Counted from the first letter of the stretch, positions 1 through 10,686 are shown. The stretch: DNA of 64,000 bases from CCMP332 sp040218795 (GCA_040218795.1 JAVJQT010000007.1:124001-188000); one strand, 5' to 3'. Notes: a model not told the origin generated them from the letters alone. A program made the numbers and translations.

Positions 1-3000
1 CTATTTTGATAGCATTTCTACTCGTATCATTAAGCGGAATAGCACAAACTGGCCCAAATTACGCTTTGGATGTTATCAATGTTTCAGGTCAGGGCAGTGC
101 ATCGTGGCAGTCACCGTCAAATGCAAGTGGATCTAATAATGATGTATCATGGGCAAGTACTCCAACTTTGTCAAATAATCAGGAATCTGAATTTTTAGTT
201 GCTACTAATTTTGGATTTACTATTCCAAAATTTCATGATATTGATGGGATAGAAGTAAACTTTGAATCCTATAGAATTGATGGCAATATCCGGGACATAG
301 ATGTATTCTTAGTGCTAGGTGGTGTTATTCAATCTACCGGAAACCGAGCAACTGGTAATAATTTACCCGTTGGTCCACCAGATGGAAATACTCTATATGG
401 TGGCGCTTTTGATCTATGGGGTCAGTCATTAACGAAAGCGGATGTTGAAAATGCAGATTTCGGGGTAGCAATTCGGGTTAAAAAAGTAGGCGGGGGCCCT
501 CCTGGCACATATCAGGCACTTATAGATCGAATTTCAATTACAGTGTATCATTCATTAACCAATACGGATAATGACCCGACTAATGAGTTGAACACCGGGC
601 TAACGCTTAACGGTTCCGTTCTGGAAATAAGTGATATTGGAGCTACTCTTACCCAAGATTTAAGTCCAATTCTATCTTCCGTAGAAGCCGATATACAAGA
701 TAATGCAAATGCGATTGCTATAAATACTTCTGATATTAGTTTAAACTCAAATAATATTGTGGGATTACAAAATGATGTTAATAATAATGAAAGCAACATT
801 TCTGCCAACACTTTGGCAATAGCTTCTGATTTTGACAATGATTCAACAAACGAGCTAATTTCAAATGCAATACTAAATGGAACAGATTTAGAGATTACTG
901 ATGCAGGCGGAACTTTAAGTATTGATTTGAGCAGTTTAAATAGCGGTTCACTTAACTCGATTGCTGATGCAGATGGCAATACCAAAATTCAAGTCGAAGA
1001 AGGGGCGAATGATGATATAATCCGATTCGACCTTGCAGGAACGGAAAGATGGCAAATGGAGGGATCCAGACTGGAAGCACTTAATGCAGGAAGATCAATT
1101 TTTATTGGGCATGAATCAGGTTTCAGTGACGATTTAAGTGATAACCGAAATGTTATGATTGGTTACGAGTCAGGTGAGTCTAATACAATAGGTGAAGAGA
1201 ATGTATTTGTAGGTTTTGAAGCTGGAAAATTCAATAGCAATGGCTCCCAAAATTCATTTTTTGGACAAAGAGCCGGAGCATCAAATACTGCAGGAATGCT
1301 GAATACCTTTTTAGGATATGAAGCCGGTCAGGATAACACAACAGGAACTGGTAATACTTTTGTTGGAAGTTTGGCTGGTGAAGCAACAACAACTGGTTTC
1401 AATAATACATTTAGCGGTTATAATGCAGGACTAAGAAATACCACTGGTCTTGCAAACACATTTACCGGAAATGCAGCCGGGGCTTTTAATTCTTCTGGTG
1501 TCAACAATGTATTTTCTGGTTCATTAGCTGGAGGGTTGAACGAAACAGGGAATTCCAATACTAACCTGGGTTACCGTGCAGGATTTTCCAATGTATTGGG
1601 TGACAATAATACCAATGTAGGCTTTAGCGCAGGACATAATAATATTGGAAGTAGAAATGTATTCATTGGACATCGAGCCGGATACTTTGAAACCGGTGAT
1701 GATAAGCTATACATCGATAATTCAAATACAGCAAATCCACTTATCTACGGTGATTTTGCAACGAATGTCTTAAAAGTAAATGGGACGCTCAATATTAACG
1801 GTGCATATGACCTTCCGGGAGCCGATGGAACAAGCGGACAAGTAATGACAACGGATGGGGCGGGCAGTAGTTCATGGAGTACAGTAAATGTAGATGATGC
1901 GGATGCAGATGCATCAAATGAACTTAATACGAATGCAATCCTCAATGGAACTGATCTTGAAATCACAGATGCGGGAGGCACCTTATCGGTTGATTTGAGC
2001 AGTCTAAGCAATGGAACACCTGATGGACTCACTGATGTAGACGGAGATACTAAAATTCAGGTTGAAGAGTCTGCAGATGAAGACGTTATACGATTTGATA
2101 TAGCCGGAACTGAAAGATGGACTATGTCAGAATCACGTTTGGAGGCTTATAATACAGGCCGATCTGTTTTTATCGGTGAAAGTGCAGGATCAAATGATGA
2201 TTTGAGTTCAAACCAAAATGTATTTGTTGGATATCAGTCGGGATTATCCAACATCTCAGGTCAACAGAATACCTTCCTCGGACACCAATCTGGAAATTTT
2301 AATTCTAGTGGATACAGAAATACATATATAGGCGATCAATCCGGATATCTGGGCTCGACTGGTACTGATAATACATTTATGGGTACAGCCTCCGGCTACT
2401 CAAATACAACGGGATCTTTAAATACCTTTATTGGTAGAAATGCAGGATTCTCGAATACAAGTGGTGCTCAAAACGCATTTTTTGGAGAAAGAGCAGGTAG
2501 TTCAAATACTACCGGGGGAAATAATGCTTTTGTTGGCCATAATTCTGGTTTTTCAAATACAATCGGCTATTGGAATGCTTTCAATGGAATGAACTCAGGT
2601 TATTCGAATACGGATGGATTTGGAAACACATATTCAGGATTAGCAGCTGGTTATTCAAATTCTTCGGGTTTTAGCAATACTGCATTGGGCCATTTAGCGG
2701 GATTTAGTGCATTAGGAAATGGAAATGTGTTTATTGGAGCAAGTGCAGGTTACTTTGAAACTGGCGGAGATAAGCTCTATATCGATAATTCAAACACAAC
2801 GAGCCCCTTGATTTATGGCGATTTCGCAAGTGATAATCTACAATTCAATGCTCAGGTAAATATCAATGGTGCATATGACCTTCCGGGGGCAGATGGAACT
2901 ATCGGACAGGTTTTAACTACTGATGGAGCGGGCAATGTGACATGGGGAACGGCCAGTGTGAGCAATCCTGATCCGGACCCAACTAATGAGTTAAACACAA

Positions 3001-5432
3001 GTGCCCTGTTGAATGGAACCGATCTGGAGATTACTGATGCCGGTGGAACTTTAAGTGTTGATTTGAGTAGCTTAAGTAGTGGAATACCATCCGAATTAGC
3101 TGATACTGATGGAAATACAAAAATTCAAGTGGAAGAAGGTGTAAATGATGATATCATTCGATTTGATTTATTGGGTACCGAACAATGGGCCATGGAAGGG
3201 GCAAGGCTTGAGGCTTTAAATAGTGGTAATTCAGTATTTATTGGAGATGAAGCAGGAGCGAATGACGATCTAAGCAATAATCAAAATGTGTTTATTGGAA
3301 ATCAGGCGGGTCTTTCAAATTCTACAGGGGCTAATAACGCCTACATTGGAGACGAAGCCGGAAAAAACAATACTACAGGGGGAGCCAATGTGGCTTTAGG
3401 TTCTGAAGCTTTAAGAAATAACACCATTGGTAATCAGAATAGTGGAGTTGGTTTTGGAGCGGGCGCTTTTAATTCTATTGGAAGCAGAAATGTTTCCATG
3501 GGCTATGCCGCAGCACAGGAAAACACATCCGGAAGTGACAATGTTGCAATTGGAAGATTCGCAGATATTCGAAATCTAGGTAGTCAAAATGTAATAATTG
3601 GATCAAATGCCGGTTCGGGGCTTTCAGGTACAAGTCATAACAAATCGGGTAGCGTAATGTTAGGTTATTCTGCTGGTAGACAGGAGGTGAATAGTAACAG
3701 ACTATATATTGAAAATTCCGATGCTGTGGATCCTTTAATATATGGTGAGTTTGACAATGATCTTCTGAGAGTTAATGGTGAGCTGCAAATAGGAAATGCA
3801 TATGGATTACCAACTTCAGATGGTTTGTCCAGTCAGGTATTGACTACCGATGGAGCGGGGAATGTCACATGGCAAAATGCAAGTGGGAGCGGAGATTCTG
3901 ATTGGACAATAGCAGGTTCTGATATGTATTCAGCCGTTATTGGGAATGTCGGTATTGGAACAGCCAGTCCTGGTTCAAAACTGGATGTTAATGGTACCAT
4001 TACCGCATCAGGAATAAACATTCCGGGAGGAGCAATCATAACTTCTGCGTCTGAAATTACGAATGTATTTCTTGGCCAAGGTGCAGGTTCTACGAATACA
4101 GCACAAAGCAATACAGCGATTGGATACCTTTCTTTGGGATCATCATCAGGAAATGGTAACACTGCCTTAGGTTCTCTGGCCTTGCGTTTTAACACGTCGG
4201 GAATACTAAATACGGCAGTCGGCGAAGGCGTATTGGATGCTAATTTGGATGGAAATTTCAACACTGCACAAGGACACCTGGCTTTATCCAATAGCACATC
4301 GGCAGATGGAAATACTGCAAATGGTTACAGGGCTCTTTTTTCAAACCTAAGTGGAGAATACAATACGGCCAGTGGTTTCGGGGCATTACTCGATAATACC
4401 TCTGGAAGCCGAAATGTTGGTATAGGCACAAATGCTCTGCTAAACAATACAACTGGATTTGAGAATACGGCACTGGGTAATAATGCCCTTCTTGCAAATA
4501 CAACCGGATACAGAAATACGGCGGTAGGTTATAAAGCCGGTTCATTAAATACTATTGACACTAACATTACCGTAATTGGATATAATGCTCAAGTGACTGG
4601 AAACAATCAAATTCGGTTGGGAAATAGTTCTGTATCGAACATCAGCGGAAATGTTACTTTCTCTGCAACCTCTGATGCAAGAATTAAGAATAATGTTACA
4701 GAAGATGTAGTGGGACTTGAGTTTATAAAGCGCTTGCGTCCAGTGATTTATAATTTTAATGTAGATAAGCAAAACGAAATTTTAGGAATAATAGATGAAA
4801 GCAATTCTAAATCTAAATATGCTATTGAAGATCTGAGGTTTAGTGGTTTCCTTGCTCAGGAAGTAGAAGAGGCTGCTGAAAATGTAAAGTATGATTTTAG
4901 TGGCGTTCGTGCACCAGAACATGATAAGGATCTCTATAAAATTGCTTATTCAGAATTTGTTGTACCTCTGGTTAAAGCTGTACAAGAACAACAAATAATG
5001 ATCGATGAGAATGAAAAGGCGATTAAAGGTCGTGATGATATCATTAGAGAATTGGACAGAGAGAATGAGGAGATCAGGCAAAGACTTGATGCTATCGAAG
5101 CTATTATTAGATCAAACCCTGATATTTTAAATAATAATGTTGGAATGAAAAATGGCTTAAATGACTCCGAAAGAATTGAGTTATTCCAAAATAACCCGAA
5201 TCCTTTTAGCCGAGTTACAGAGATTTCTTATCGATTGATAGAGTCTGGTGCTGTTTTATTGAATATTTACAGCGATGCAGGCCAACCTTTGGCAACATTA
5301 GTGGAAAATCATCAGGAAGCGGGAATGTATACCGTGGAGTGGGATGGCTCTCAGTATTCCAGCGGAGTTTATTTTTATGTTCTTAGTCAAAATGAAGAGG
5401 AACTTTATAGAAAAATGATCATTTTGAAATAA
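1..5432 (+). CDS. Giant T9SS-exported fibre-like protein with S74 chaperone domain (5' end outside window)
   Basis: The reading frame is open to the left edge, so the true start lies upstream; the visible part begins inside a signal peptide ending near SGIAQ. After a beta-sandwich-like N-terminal region (to about residue 180) and a short Asn/Ile-rich coiled coil (about 230-270) come three paralogous modules of about 310-355 residues. Each opens with an ILNGTDLEITDAGGTLS-type motif and continues with many short G-x-x-A/S-G-x-x-N-T repeats, resembling trimeric-adhesin head repeats. A Peptidase_S74 (intramolecular chaperone of endosialidase) domain starts at about residue 1556 with the SDARIKNN motif; a coiled coil follows (about 1655-1700), then a T9SS type A sorting domain (NNPNPFS, YSSGVYFYVL) at the end. 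By inference it is a trimeric surface or released fibre carried by the T9SS. The ligand is unknown. Confidence 0.85.
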   Translation, partial: ILIAFLLVSLSGIAQTGPNYALDVINVSGQGSASWQSPSNASGSNNDVSWASTPTLSNNQESEFLVATNFGFTIPKFHDIDGIEVNFESYRIDGNIRDIDVFLVLGGVIQSTGNRATGNNLPVGPPDGNTLYGGAFDLWGQSLTKADVENADFGVAIRVKKVGGGPPGTYQALIDRISITVYHSLTNTDNDPTNELNTGLTLNGSVLEISDIGATLTQDLSPILSSVEADIQDNANAIAINTSDISLNSNNIVGLQNDVNNNESNISANTLAIASDFDNDSTNELISNAILNGTDLEITDAGGTLSIDLSSLNSGSLNSIADADGNTKIQVEEGANDDIIRFDLAGTERWQMEGSRLEALNAGRSIFIGHESGFSDDLSDNRNVMIGYESGESNTIGEENVFVGFEAGKFNSNGSQNSFFGQRAGASNTAGMLNTFLGYEAGQDNTTGTGNTFVGSLAGEATTTGFNNTFSGYNAGLRNTTGLANTFTGNAAGAFNSSGVNNVFSGSLAGGLNETGNSNTNLGYRAGFSNVLGDNNTNVGFSAGHNNIGSRNVFIGHRAGYFETGDDKLYIDNSNTANPLIYGDFATNVLKVNGTLNINGAYDLPGADGTSGQVMTTDGAGSSSWSTVNVDDADADASNELNTNAILNGTDLEITDAGGTLSVDLSSLSNGTPDGLTDVDGDTKIQVEESADEDVIRFDIAGTERWTMSESRLEAYNTGRSVFIGESAGSNDDLSSNQNVFVGYQSGLSNISGQQNTFLGHQSGNFNSSGYRNTYIGDQSGYLGSTGTDNTFMGTASGYSNTTGSLNTFIGRNAGFSNTSGAQNAFFGERAGSSNTTGGNNAFVGHNSGFSNTIGYWNAFNGMNSGYSNTDGFGNTYSGLAAGYSNSSGFSNTALGHLAGFSALGNGNVFIGASAGYFETGGDKLYIDNSNTTSPLIYGDFASDNLQFNAQVNINGAYDLPGADGTIGQVLTTDGAGNVTWGTASVSNPDPDPTNELNTSALLNGTDLEITDAGGTLSVDLSSLSSGIPSELADTDGNTKIQVEEGVNDDIIRFDLLGTEQWAMEGARLEALNSGNSVFIGDEAGANDDLSNNQNVFIGNQAGLSNSTGANNAYIGDEAGKNNTTGGANVALGSEALRNNTIGNQNSGVGFGAGAFNSIGSRNVSMGYAAAQENTSGSDNVAIGRFADIRNLGSQNVIIGSNAGSGLSGTSHNKSGSVMLGYSAGRQEVNSNRLYIENSDAVDPLIYGEFDNDLLRVNGELQIGNAYGLPTSDGLSSQVLTTDGAGNVTWQNASGSGDSDWTIAGSDMYSAVIGNVGIGTASPGSKLDVNGTITASGINIPGGAIITSASEITNVFLGQGAGSTNTAQSNTAIGYLSLGSSSGNGNTALGSLALRFNTSGILNTAVGEGVLDANLDGNFNTAQGHLALSNSTSADGNTANGYRALFSNLSGEYNTASGFGALLDNTSGSRNVGIGTNALLNNTTGFENTALGNNALLANTTGYRNTAVGYKAGSLNTIDTNITVIGYNAQVTGNNQIRLGNSSVSNISGNVTFSATSDARIKNNVTEDVVGLEFIKRLRPVIYNFNVDKQNEILGIIDESNSKSKYAIEDLRFSGFLAQEVEEAAENVKYDFSGVRAPEHDKDLYKIAYSEFVVPLVKAVQEQQIMIDENEKAIKGRDDIIRELDRENEEIRQRLDAIEAIIRSNPDILNNNVGMKNGLNDSERIELFQNNPNPFSRVTEISYRLIESGAVLLNIYSDAGQPLATLVENHQEAGMYTVEWDGSQYSSGVYFYVLSQNEEELYRKMIILK
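829..3885 (+). repeat. Three tandem ~0.9-1.07 kb coding repeats in the giant surface protein
   Basis: Three direct repeats begin near positions 829, 1890 and 2958. Each encodes the same order: an Asp-rich linker with NELN or NELI, the ILNGTDLEITDAGG segment, a DTKIQVEE segment, RFD..GTE.W.M, then a run of VFIG..AG..N repeats ending with a LYIDNSN...PLIYG segment and, in the first two, INGAYDLPGADGT. A weaker fragment of the opening motif sits earlier, near 562. The third unit is shorter. They look like products of intragenic duplication and would be prone to recombination or mis-assembly. Confidence 0.85.
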
Positions 5433-5668
5433 TATTCAGGAGACATCTAATGTGATGCTAGTGAAAATATTCATCCTGGTTTCATTTTGATGTGACATTT
5501 TATATTAAAACAATAGTATAAACACCGTATTGAGTAAATTTCTATTGCTATTTCCTATTGTTTGTTATTCGGACATTACAGATCAATTAATTAAAATCTA
5601 AATATATGCTCAACTTTGATATGCTCAATAATACTCTTTATCATTTTGGATATATTATCGATTGATTC

Positions 5669-6613
5669 ATGTTTAGATACAATCTTAATTTTTTAAGAAT
5701 TTCTTTCTTTTTCTTGATTCTGACTTCTTGTTCAACCAGGCAAAATCTAGATGATGGTCAAAAATATATTCAAACAGAAAATGGTAAAATCTGGTACAGG
5801 ATAATTGGAAGTGGTACTGAAACACCCATTCTCGCATTACACGGTGGCCCGGGAGGGAAAAGCAGGTATTTTTATCCATTATCTTCAATTTCAAATGAAA
5901 GGCCATTAATTCTTTTTGATCAATTGGGCAGTGGCAAATCAGATCACCATCAAGATACGTCTTTGTTACATGTAGATAATTTCATTGAACAGGTCAAATT
6001 GCTAAAAGATGAAATTGGGCTGGAGAATTTTTATTTACTCGGCCAGTCATGGGGCTCCGCATTGGCGCTTGAATATTACTTAAAACACCCGGAAGGAATC
6101 AAAGGATTAATATTTAGCGGGCCATATTTTAGTACCGAACTCTGGGAAAAAGATGCAGATATTCTAATCAGCAGCTTGAGTGACTCAATACAGGGAATAA
6201 TCAGCGAGGCTGAAATGAGTGAAAATTTTGATACCCCGGAATACAGATACGCAGACAGTGTTTACTGGTCTAAATTTGGCAGAAGAAATCCCTGGTCACT
6301 ACATCCCCTGGACGACGGAAAAGCTGAATCGAACAAATTTATTTACAATTACATGTGGGGGCCCAGCGAATTCACGGCACTTGGAACGCTAAAAAACTAC
6401 GATAATCATCAAAATCTTTCCAAAATTAAGATACCAACACTTTTTATCGCAGGAGAATTTGATGAAGCAAGAAGTTCAACCGTTCAATATTTTCAATCAC
6501 TGGTGCCCGGTTCGGATATGGCAATAATAAAATACGCCGGTCATTCAAGCATGACTGATAATCCGGATCAGTACCTGAAGGAATTATCTCAGTTTATATC
6601 TAAAATAGAATAG
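5669..6613 (+). CDS. Lipoprotein alpha/beta hydrolase, proline iminopeptidase-like (S33)
   Basis: A 314-residue protein with a hydrophobic N-terminus and lipobox LTSC (Cys21), so probably an SPII lipoprotein in the periplasm or outer membrane. Alpha/beta-hydrolase features are the oxyanion HGGPGG motif (about 58-63), the nucleophile elbow GQSWGS with Ser127, a late Asp in GEFDE and His in AGHSS. HGGPGG plus GQSWGS is the signature of the proline iminopeptidase/S33 group, which removes N-terminal proline or acts on small esters and amides. The substrate cannot be told. It stands alone, convergent with msrB, with 13 nt between the stop codons. Confidence 0.82.
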   Translation: MFRYNLNFLRISFFFLILTSCSTRQNLDDGQKYIQTENGKIWYRIIGSGTETPILALHGGPGGKSRYFYPLSSISNERPLILFDQLGSGKSDHHQDTSLLHVDNFIEQVKLLKDEIGLENFYLLGQSWGSALALEYYLKHPEGIKGLIFSGPYFSTELWEKDADILISSLSDSIQGIISEAEMSENFDTPEYRYADSVYWSKFGRRNPWSLHPLDDGKAESNKFIYNYMWGPSEFTALGTLKNYDNHQNLSKIKIPTLFIAGEFDEARSSTVQYFQSLVPGSDMAIIKYAGHSSMTDNPDQYLKELSQFISKIE

Positions 6614-6626
6614 ACCGAAGAAAATT

Positions 6627-7124
6627 TTATTCACCATCTTTTTTCTCAAAAGCCAAACTCACGGAATTGATACAATACCTCAGTCCGCTAGGTTTTGGAC
6701 CGTCTTCAAAAACATGCCCCAGATGACCATCGCAGCGTGCGCAATGAACTTCTACTCTATTCCAACCGTATTTGTTGTCTTCCTTGCTTCCCACGTTTTG
6801 TTCTGTAATTGGTTCCCAGAAGCTCGGCCAGCCTGTTCCTGATTTAAATTTAGTTTCCGATGAAAATAAGGGCAAACCACAAGCGGCACATACATAGGTC
6901 CCTTCTTCGGTATTGTTCCATAATGGACCCGAGAAAGCTCTTTCTGTGCCTTCTTCTCTTAAGACTTCGTATTGCTCGGCACTGAGTATTTTCTTCCACT
7001 CCTCATCGGACTTTTCAATTTTTACCACATCTGATTTTACTTTCAGCACTGGTTCGGAATTTTGTGCACAGGAAATATTAGTAAGAAACAGAATACTTAA
7101 TAAAATTAATGTTGATGTTTTCAT
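6627..7124 (-). CDS. msrB: Peptide-methionine (R)-S-oxide reductase MsrB, exported
   Basis: Reduces methionine-R-sulfoxide in proteins. The MsrB fold is complete: zinc-binding pairs CAAC (Cys79, Cys82) and CARC (Cys128, Cys131), the GTGWPSFW motif, and catalytic Cys151 in RYCINS. The first about 20 residues are a signal sequence ending in NISC, a lipobox-like site, so the enzyme probably works in the periplasm as a lipoprotein, repairing oxidised envelope proteins. No fused MsrA domain is present. It is transcribed divergently from the pyruvate carboxylase gene across about 115 bp. Confidence 0.93.
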   Translation of the reverse strand: MKTSTLILLSILFLTNISCAQNSEPVLKVKSDVVKIEKSDEEWKKILSAEQYEVLREEGTERAFSGPLWNNTEEGTYVCAACGLPLFSSETKFKSGTGWPSFWEPITEQNVGSKEDNKYGWNRVEVHCARCDGHLGHVFEDGPKPSGLRYCINSVSLAFEKKDGE

Positions 7125-7239
7125 ATTATATGAACGGTCAAAATATTAATGTGTTTTAAGGGCTAATATATTGTAAAGCAAAATGACAAAGTGTTGGCTT
7201 TACGATATTTTTTAAAGATATTGTTGAGGAATCACGACT

Positions 7240-10200
7240 ATGAAAAAACCATTTGAAATAAAGAAGTTGCTTGTCGCCAATCGCGGTGAAATAGCAATCA
7301 GAGTATTAAGAGCGGCCTCAGAAATGCGGATTACCACGGTGGCCATTTACACTTTTGAAGACAGATACTCCTTACACCGATATAAAGCCGATGAAGCCTA
7401 CCAGGTGGGTGAAGATGATCAACCACTAAAACCGTATCTCGACATCGAGGAAATAATTAATGTTGCTAAAAAGTACAAAGTAGATGCCATACATCCTGGA
7501 TATGGATTTTTATCTGAAAACGTAGCATTTGCGAAAGCTTGCAGAGATAATGGGATAATATTTGTAGGCCCCGATCCTGAGATTATGGATCAACTCGGAG
7601 ATAAAGTGAATGCAAAAAAACTCGCTAAAAAGATTGGAGTTCCGCTGATTGAATCGAGTAAAAAAGATCTCGATAGTCTTGAAACAGCCATAAAAGAAGC
7701 AAGGAGAATTGGGTATCCAGTGATGTTAAAAGCTGCTTCGGGAGGAGGAGGAAGGGGGATGCGTGTTTGTAAATCAGAAGATGATTTAAGTGCCGGATTC
7801 AGTTCTGCTCAAAGAGAAGCAAAAAATGCATTTGGAGATGACACTGTTTTTCTCGAGAAATTTATAGACCAGCCCAAACACATAGAAGTACAATTACTTG
7901 GTGACAAATACGGGAATTTGGTGCATTTGTACGAGCGCGACTGTTCAGTGCAAAGACGATTCCAGAAAGTAGTGGAAGTAGCCCCTTCATCGGGATTAAA
8001 ATACGAAACACGTGAGAAGTTATTTGATTATGCACTGAACCTGGGACAGGCAGTAGGCTATAATAATGCCGGAACGGTAGAATTTCTGGTTGACAAAAAA
8101 GAAAATATATATTTTATTGAAGTCAACCCCAGAATCCAGGTAGAACACACGGTTACCGAGGAAGTTACAGGAATTGATATTGTAAGGAGTCAAATACTGA
8201 TTGCTGCAGGACAAAAACTCAGTTCCAGGGGAATTTTTGTAAGAAACCAGGCAGATATTTCATGTAACGGATTTGCCATTCAATGCCGAATAACCACAGA
8301 AGATCCCAAAGATAATTTTAAACCCGATTACGGAACCATTATAGCCTATAGAAATGCCGGAGGATTTGGCATCAGGATAGATGAAGGAAGTTCATATCCA
8401 GGAGTTAAAATTTCTCCATTTTTTGATTCCATGCTCGCCAAAGTCACGGCTTCCGGACGGACATTTAAAGGGACCTGCACCAGGTTGAGTAGAACACTCA
8501 GGGAGTTTAGAATTCGAGGTGTAAAAACAAATATTCCCTTTCTCGAAAATGTAATTGAAAACGAAATATTCCAATCCGGAAAGGCAACTGTCAATTTTAT
8601 AGCAGATCACCCTGAATTATTCGAATTAAACGACAGGTTAGATCGTGGAACAAGGGTATTGAAATTCATTGCAGACACCACGGTCAATGGCAACCCCGAT
8701 GTCAAGTACAAAGACCCTGTTATAACTTTTCACAATCCAAAAATTCCATCCTGCGACAGGTTTGCCAAACACGAAAAAGGCACCAAACAGCAATTGGATA
8801 AATGGGGCGCTGAGAAATTTGTCGATTGGTTAAAAAAAGAAAAGAAAATTCACTACACCGATACCACATTTCGAGATGCCCACCAATCTCTTCTGGCGAC
8901 AAGGGTCAGAACCAAAGACATGATAGCGGTAGCTGAGAGTTTTTCGAAAAATCATCCCAATTTATTTTCAATGGAAGTTTGGGGTGGCGCCACCTTTGAT
9001 GTTTCCATGCGATTTTTAAAGGAAGATCCATGGATAAGATTACAGCGATTTAGAGAGGCCATTCCCAATATTTTATTGCAAATGTTGCTCAGAGGCTCCA
9101 ATGCTGTGGGTTATAAAGCCTATCCGGATAATTTGGTGATCAAATTCATTGAAAAAGCAGCAGAAAACGGAATTGATGTATTCAGAATATTTGACTCCTT
9201 GAACTGGCTTGAAAACATGAAGGTCAGCATCAATACGGTTCGGAATAATACGAATGCCCTTGCCGAGGCATGTATTTGTTATACAGGCGATGTAGGCGAC
9301 AAGTCGAAAAAGAAATACGATCTGAATTATTATCTGGATTTAGCGAAATCACTCGAAGATGCCGGGGCGCATATTCTGGCAATAAAAGACATGGCCGGAT
9401 TATTAAAACCGCATGCAGCAGAGTTGCTGATAGGGGAGATAAAAAATGTTGTTGATATTCCGATTCATTTGCATACCCATGATACTTCCGGTGCGCAAAT
9501 GACCACATATCACAAAGCTATAGATGCCGGTGTAGATATTGTAGATGTTGCCATTTCCAGCATGTCGGGATTAACCTCTCAACCGAGTTTCAATTCTATG
9601 GTTGAAACTACAAAGGGCAATAAAAGACATCATGATTTTAATATTGACAATCTCAATGAATTCAGTCATTACTGGGAAGAAATCAGAAAAATTTATCATC
9701 CATTCGAATCGGATTTAAAGTCGAGTACGGCGGATGTCTATGAACATGAGATACCCGGTGGGCAATATTCCAATCTCGGTCCTCAGGCCAGATCCTTAGG
9801 CTTGGATCACAGAATGGAAGAAATAAAGAAAAAGTACGCTGAAGTCAATCAGCTTTTTGGTGATATCGTAAAAGTAACGCCTTCTTCAAAAGTTGTTGGC
9901 GACATGGCCTTATACCTGGTTTCCAACAATTTGAGTATTGAGGATGTGATGAACAAGGGTGCAGATCTTTCTTTTCCCGATTCTGTCAAAAGCTTTTTTA
10001 AAGGAGAACTCGGTCAACCCTACGAGGGATTCCCTAAGAAAATACAGAAAATTGTGCTTAAAGATGAAAAGCCTTTTACGGAGAGGCCCAATGCCAAACT
10101 TGAGCCCATTGATTTTGATAAAGAGTTTAAGACCTTTCAAAAGGAGTTTGATAAGAGTCTGAATGAACTTCATTTTATCTCTTATAAATTATACCCTAAA

Positions 10201-10686
10201 GTTTTCAAGGATTTTTACGATGCACAGCAGAAGTACGGCGATGTAAGTGCGATACCGAGTCCAATTTATTTCTTTGGGATGGAGCCCAATGAGGAAGCCA
10301 TTATCACGATTGCTGATGGAAAAACAATTATTGTAAAACTTATTTACATCACCGAACCGAATGAAGATGGAATGCGTGTGGTTGGTTTTAAGCTGAATGG
10401 TCAAAGCAGGGCGATTGATGTGAAAGACACCTCTATAAAAGTGGACAAGGTATTTCATGAAAAAGTTTCCGGTCCTAAAGACATAGGTGCGCCTATCCAG
10501 GGTTTGCTTTCTAAAATATTTGTAAAAGCAGGAGATAAAGTGAAGCAAAACCAACCTCTTTTTGTAATAGAGGCTATGAAAATGGAAACAAATATTACCG
10601 CACCCAAGGCGGGAATAATTGATCAATGTGTTTTAAATGAAGGACGAATGGTAGAGTCTGATGATTTGATTATTCGAATGAAATGA
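7240..10686 (+). CDS. pyc: Pyruvate carboxylase
   Basis: Biotin-dependent, ATP-driven carboxylation of pyruvate to oxaloacetate (anaplerosis). At 1148 residues it is the single-chain form. It carries a biotin carboxylase N-terminus (LLVANRGEIAIRV), an ATP-grasp with the glycine-rich GGGGRGMRV loop, then a carboxyltransferase domain from about 535 (DTTFRDAHQSLLATR, metal-binding HLHTHD), a conserved linker, and a C-terminal biotinyl domain with EAMKMETN, the biotinylated lysine being about residue 1114. All expected motifs are intact. Malic enzyme, encoded 45 kb downstream, acts at the same pyruvate/C4 node. Confidence 0.97.
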   Translation: MKKPFEIKKLLVANRGEIAIRVLRAASEMRITTVAIYTFEDRYSLHRYKADEAYQVGEDDQPLKPYLDIEEIINVAKKYKVDAIHPGYGFLSENVAFAKACRDNGIIFVGPDPEIMDQLGDKVNAKKLAKKIGVPLIESSKKDLDSLETAIKEARRIGYPVMLKAASGGGGRGMRVCKSEDDLSAGFSSAQREAKNAFGDDTVFLEKFIDQPKHIEVQLLGDKYGNLVHLYERDCSVQRRFQKVVEVAPSSGLKYETREKLFDYALNLGQAVGYNNAGTVEFLVDKKENIYFIEVNPRIQVEHTVTEEVTGIDIVRSQILIAAGQKLSSRGIFVRNQADISCNGFAIQCRITTEDPKDNFKPDYGTIIAYRNAGGFGIRIDEGSSYPGVKISPFFDSMLAKVTASGRTFKGTCTRLSRTLREFRIRGVKTNIPFLENVIENEIFQSGKATVNFIADHPELFELNDRLDRGTRVLKFIADTTVNGNPDVKYKDPVITFHNPKIPSCDRFAKHEKGTKQQLDKWGAEKFVDWLKKEKKIHYTDTTFRDAHQSLLATRVRTKDMIAVAESFSKNHPNLFSMEVWGGATFDVSMRFLKEDPWIRLQRFREAIPNILLQMLLRGSNAVGYKAYPDNLVIKFIEKAAENGIDVFRIFDSLNWLENMKVSINTVRNNTNALAEACICYTGDVGDKSKKKYDLNYYLDLAKSLEDAGAHILAIKDMAGLLKPHAAELLIGEIKNVVDIPIHLHTHDTSGAQMTTYHKAIDAGVDIVDVAISSMSGLTSQPSFNSMVETTKGNKRHHDFNIDNLNEFSHYWEEIRKIYHPFESDLKSSTADVYEHEIPGGQYSNLGPQARSLGLDHRMEEIKKKYAEVNQLFGDIVKVTPSSKVVGDMALYLVSNNLSIEDVMNKGADLSFPDSVKSFFKGELGQPYEGFPKKIQKIVLKDEKPFTERPNAKLEPIDFDKEFKTFQKEFDKSLNELHFISYKLYPKVFKDFYDAQQKYGDVSAIPSPIYFFGMEPNEEAIITIADGKTIIVKLIYITEPNEDGMRVVGFKLNGQSRAIDVKDTSIKVDKVFHEKVSGPKDIGAPIQGLLSKIFVKAGDKVKQNQPLFVIEAMKMETNITAPKAGIIDQCVLNEGRMVESDDLIIRMK

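Noticed and set aside
4258..4772. Antisense open frames in the giant surface-protein gene
   Set aside because: They are shadows of the repetitive coding strand with low-complexity, biased composition.
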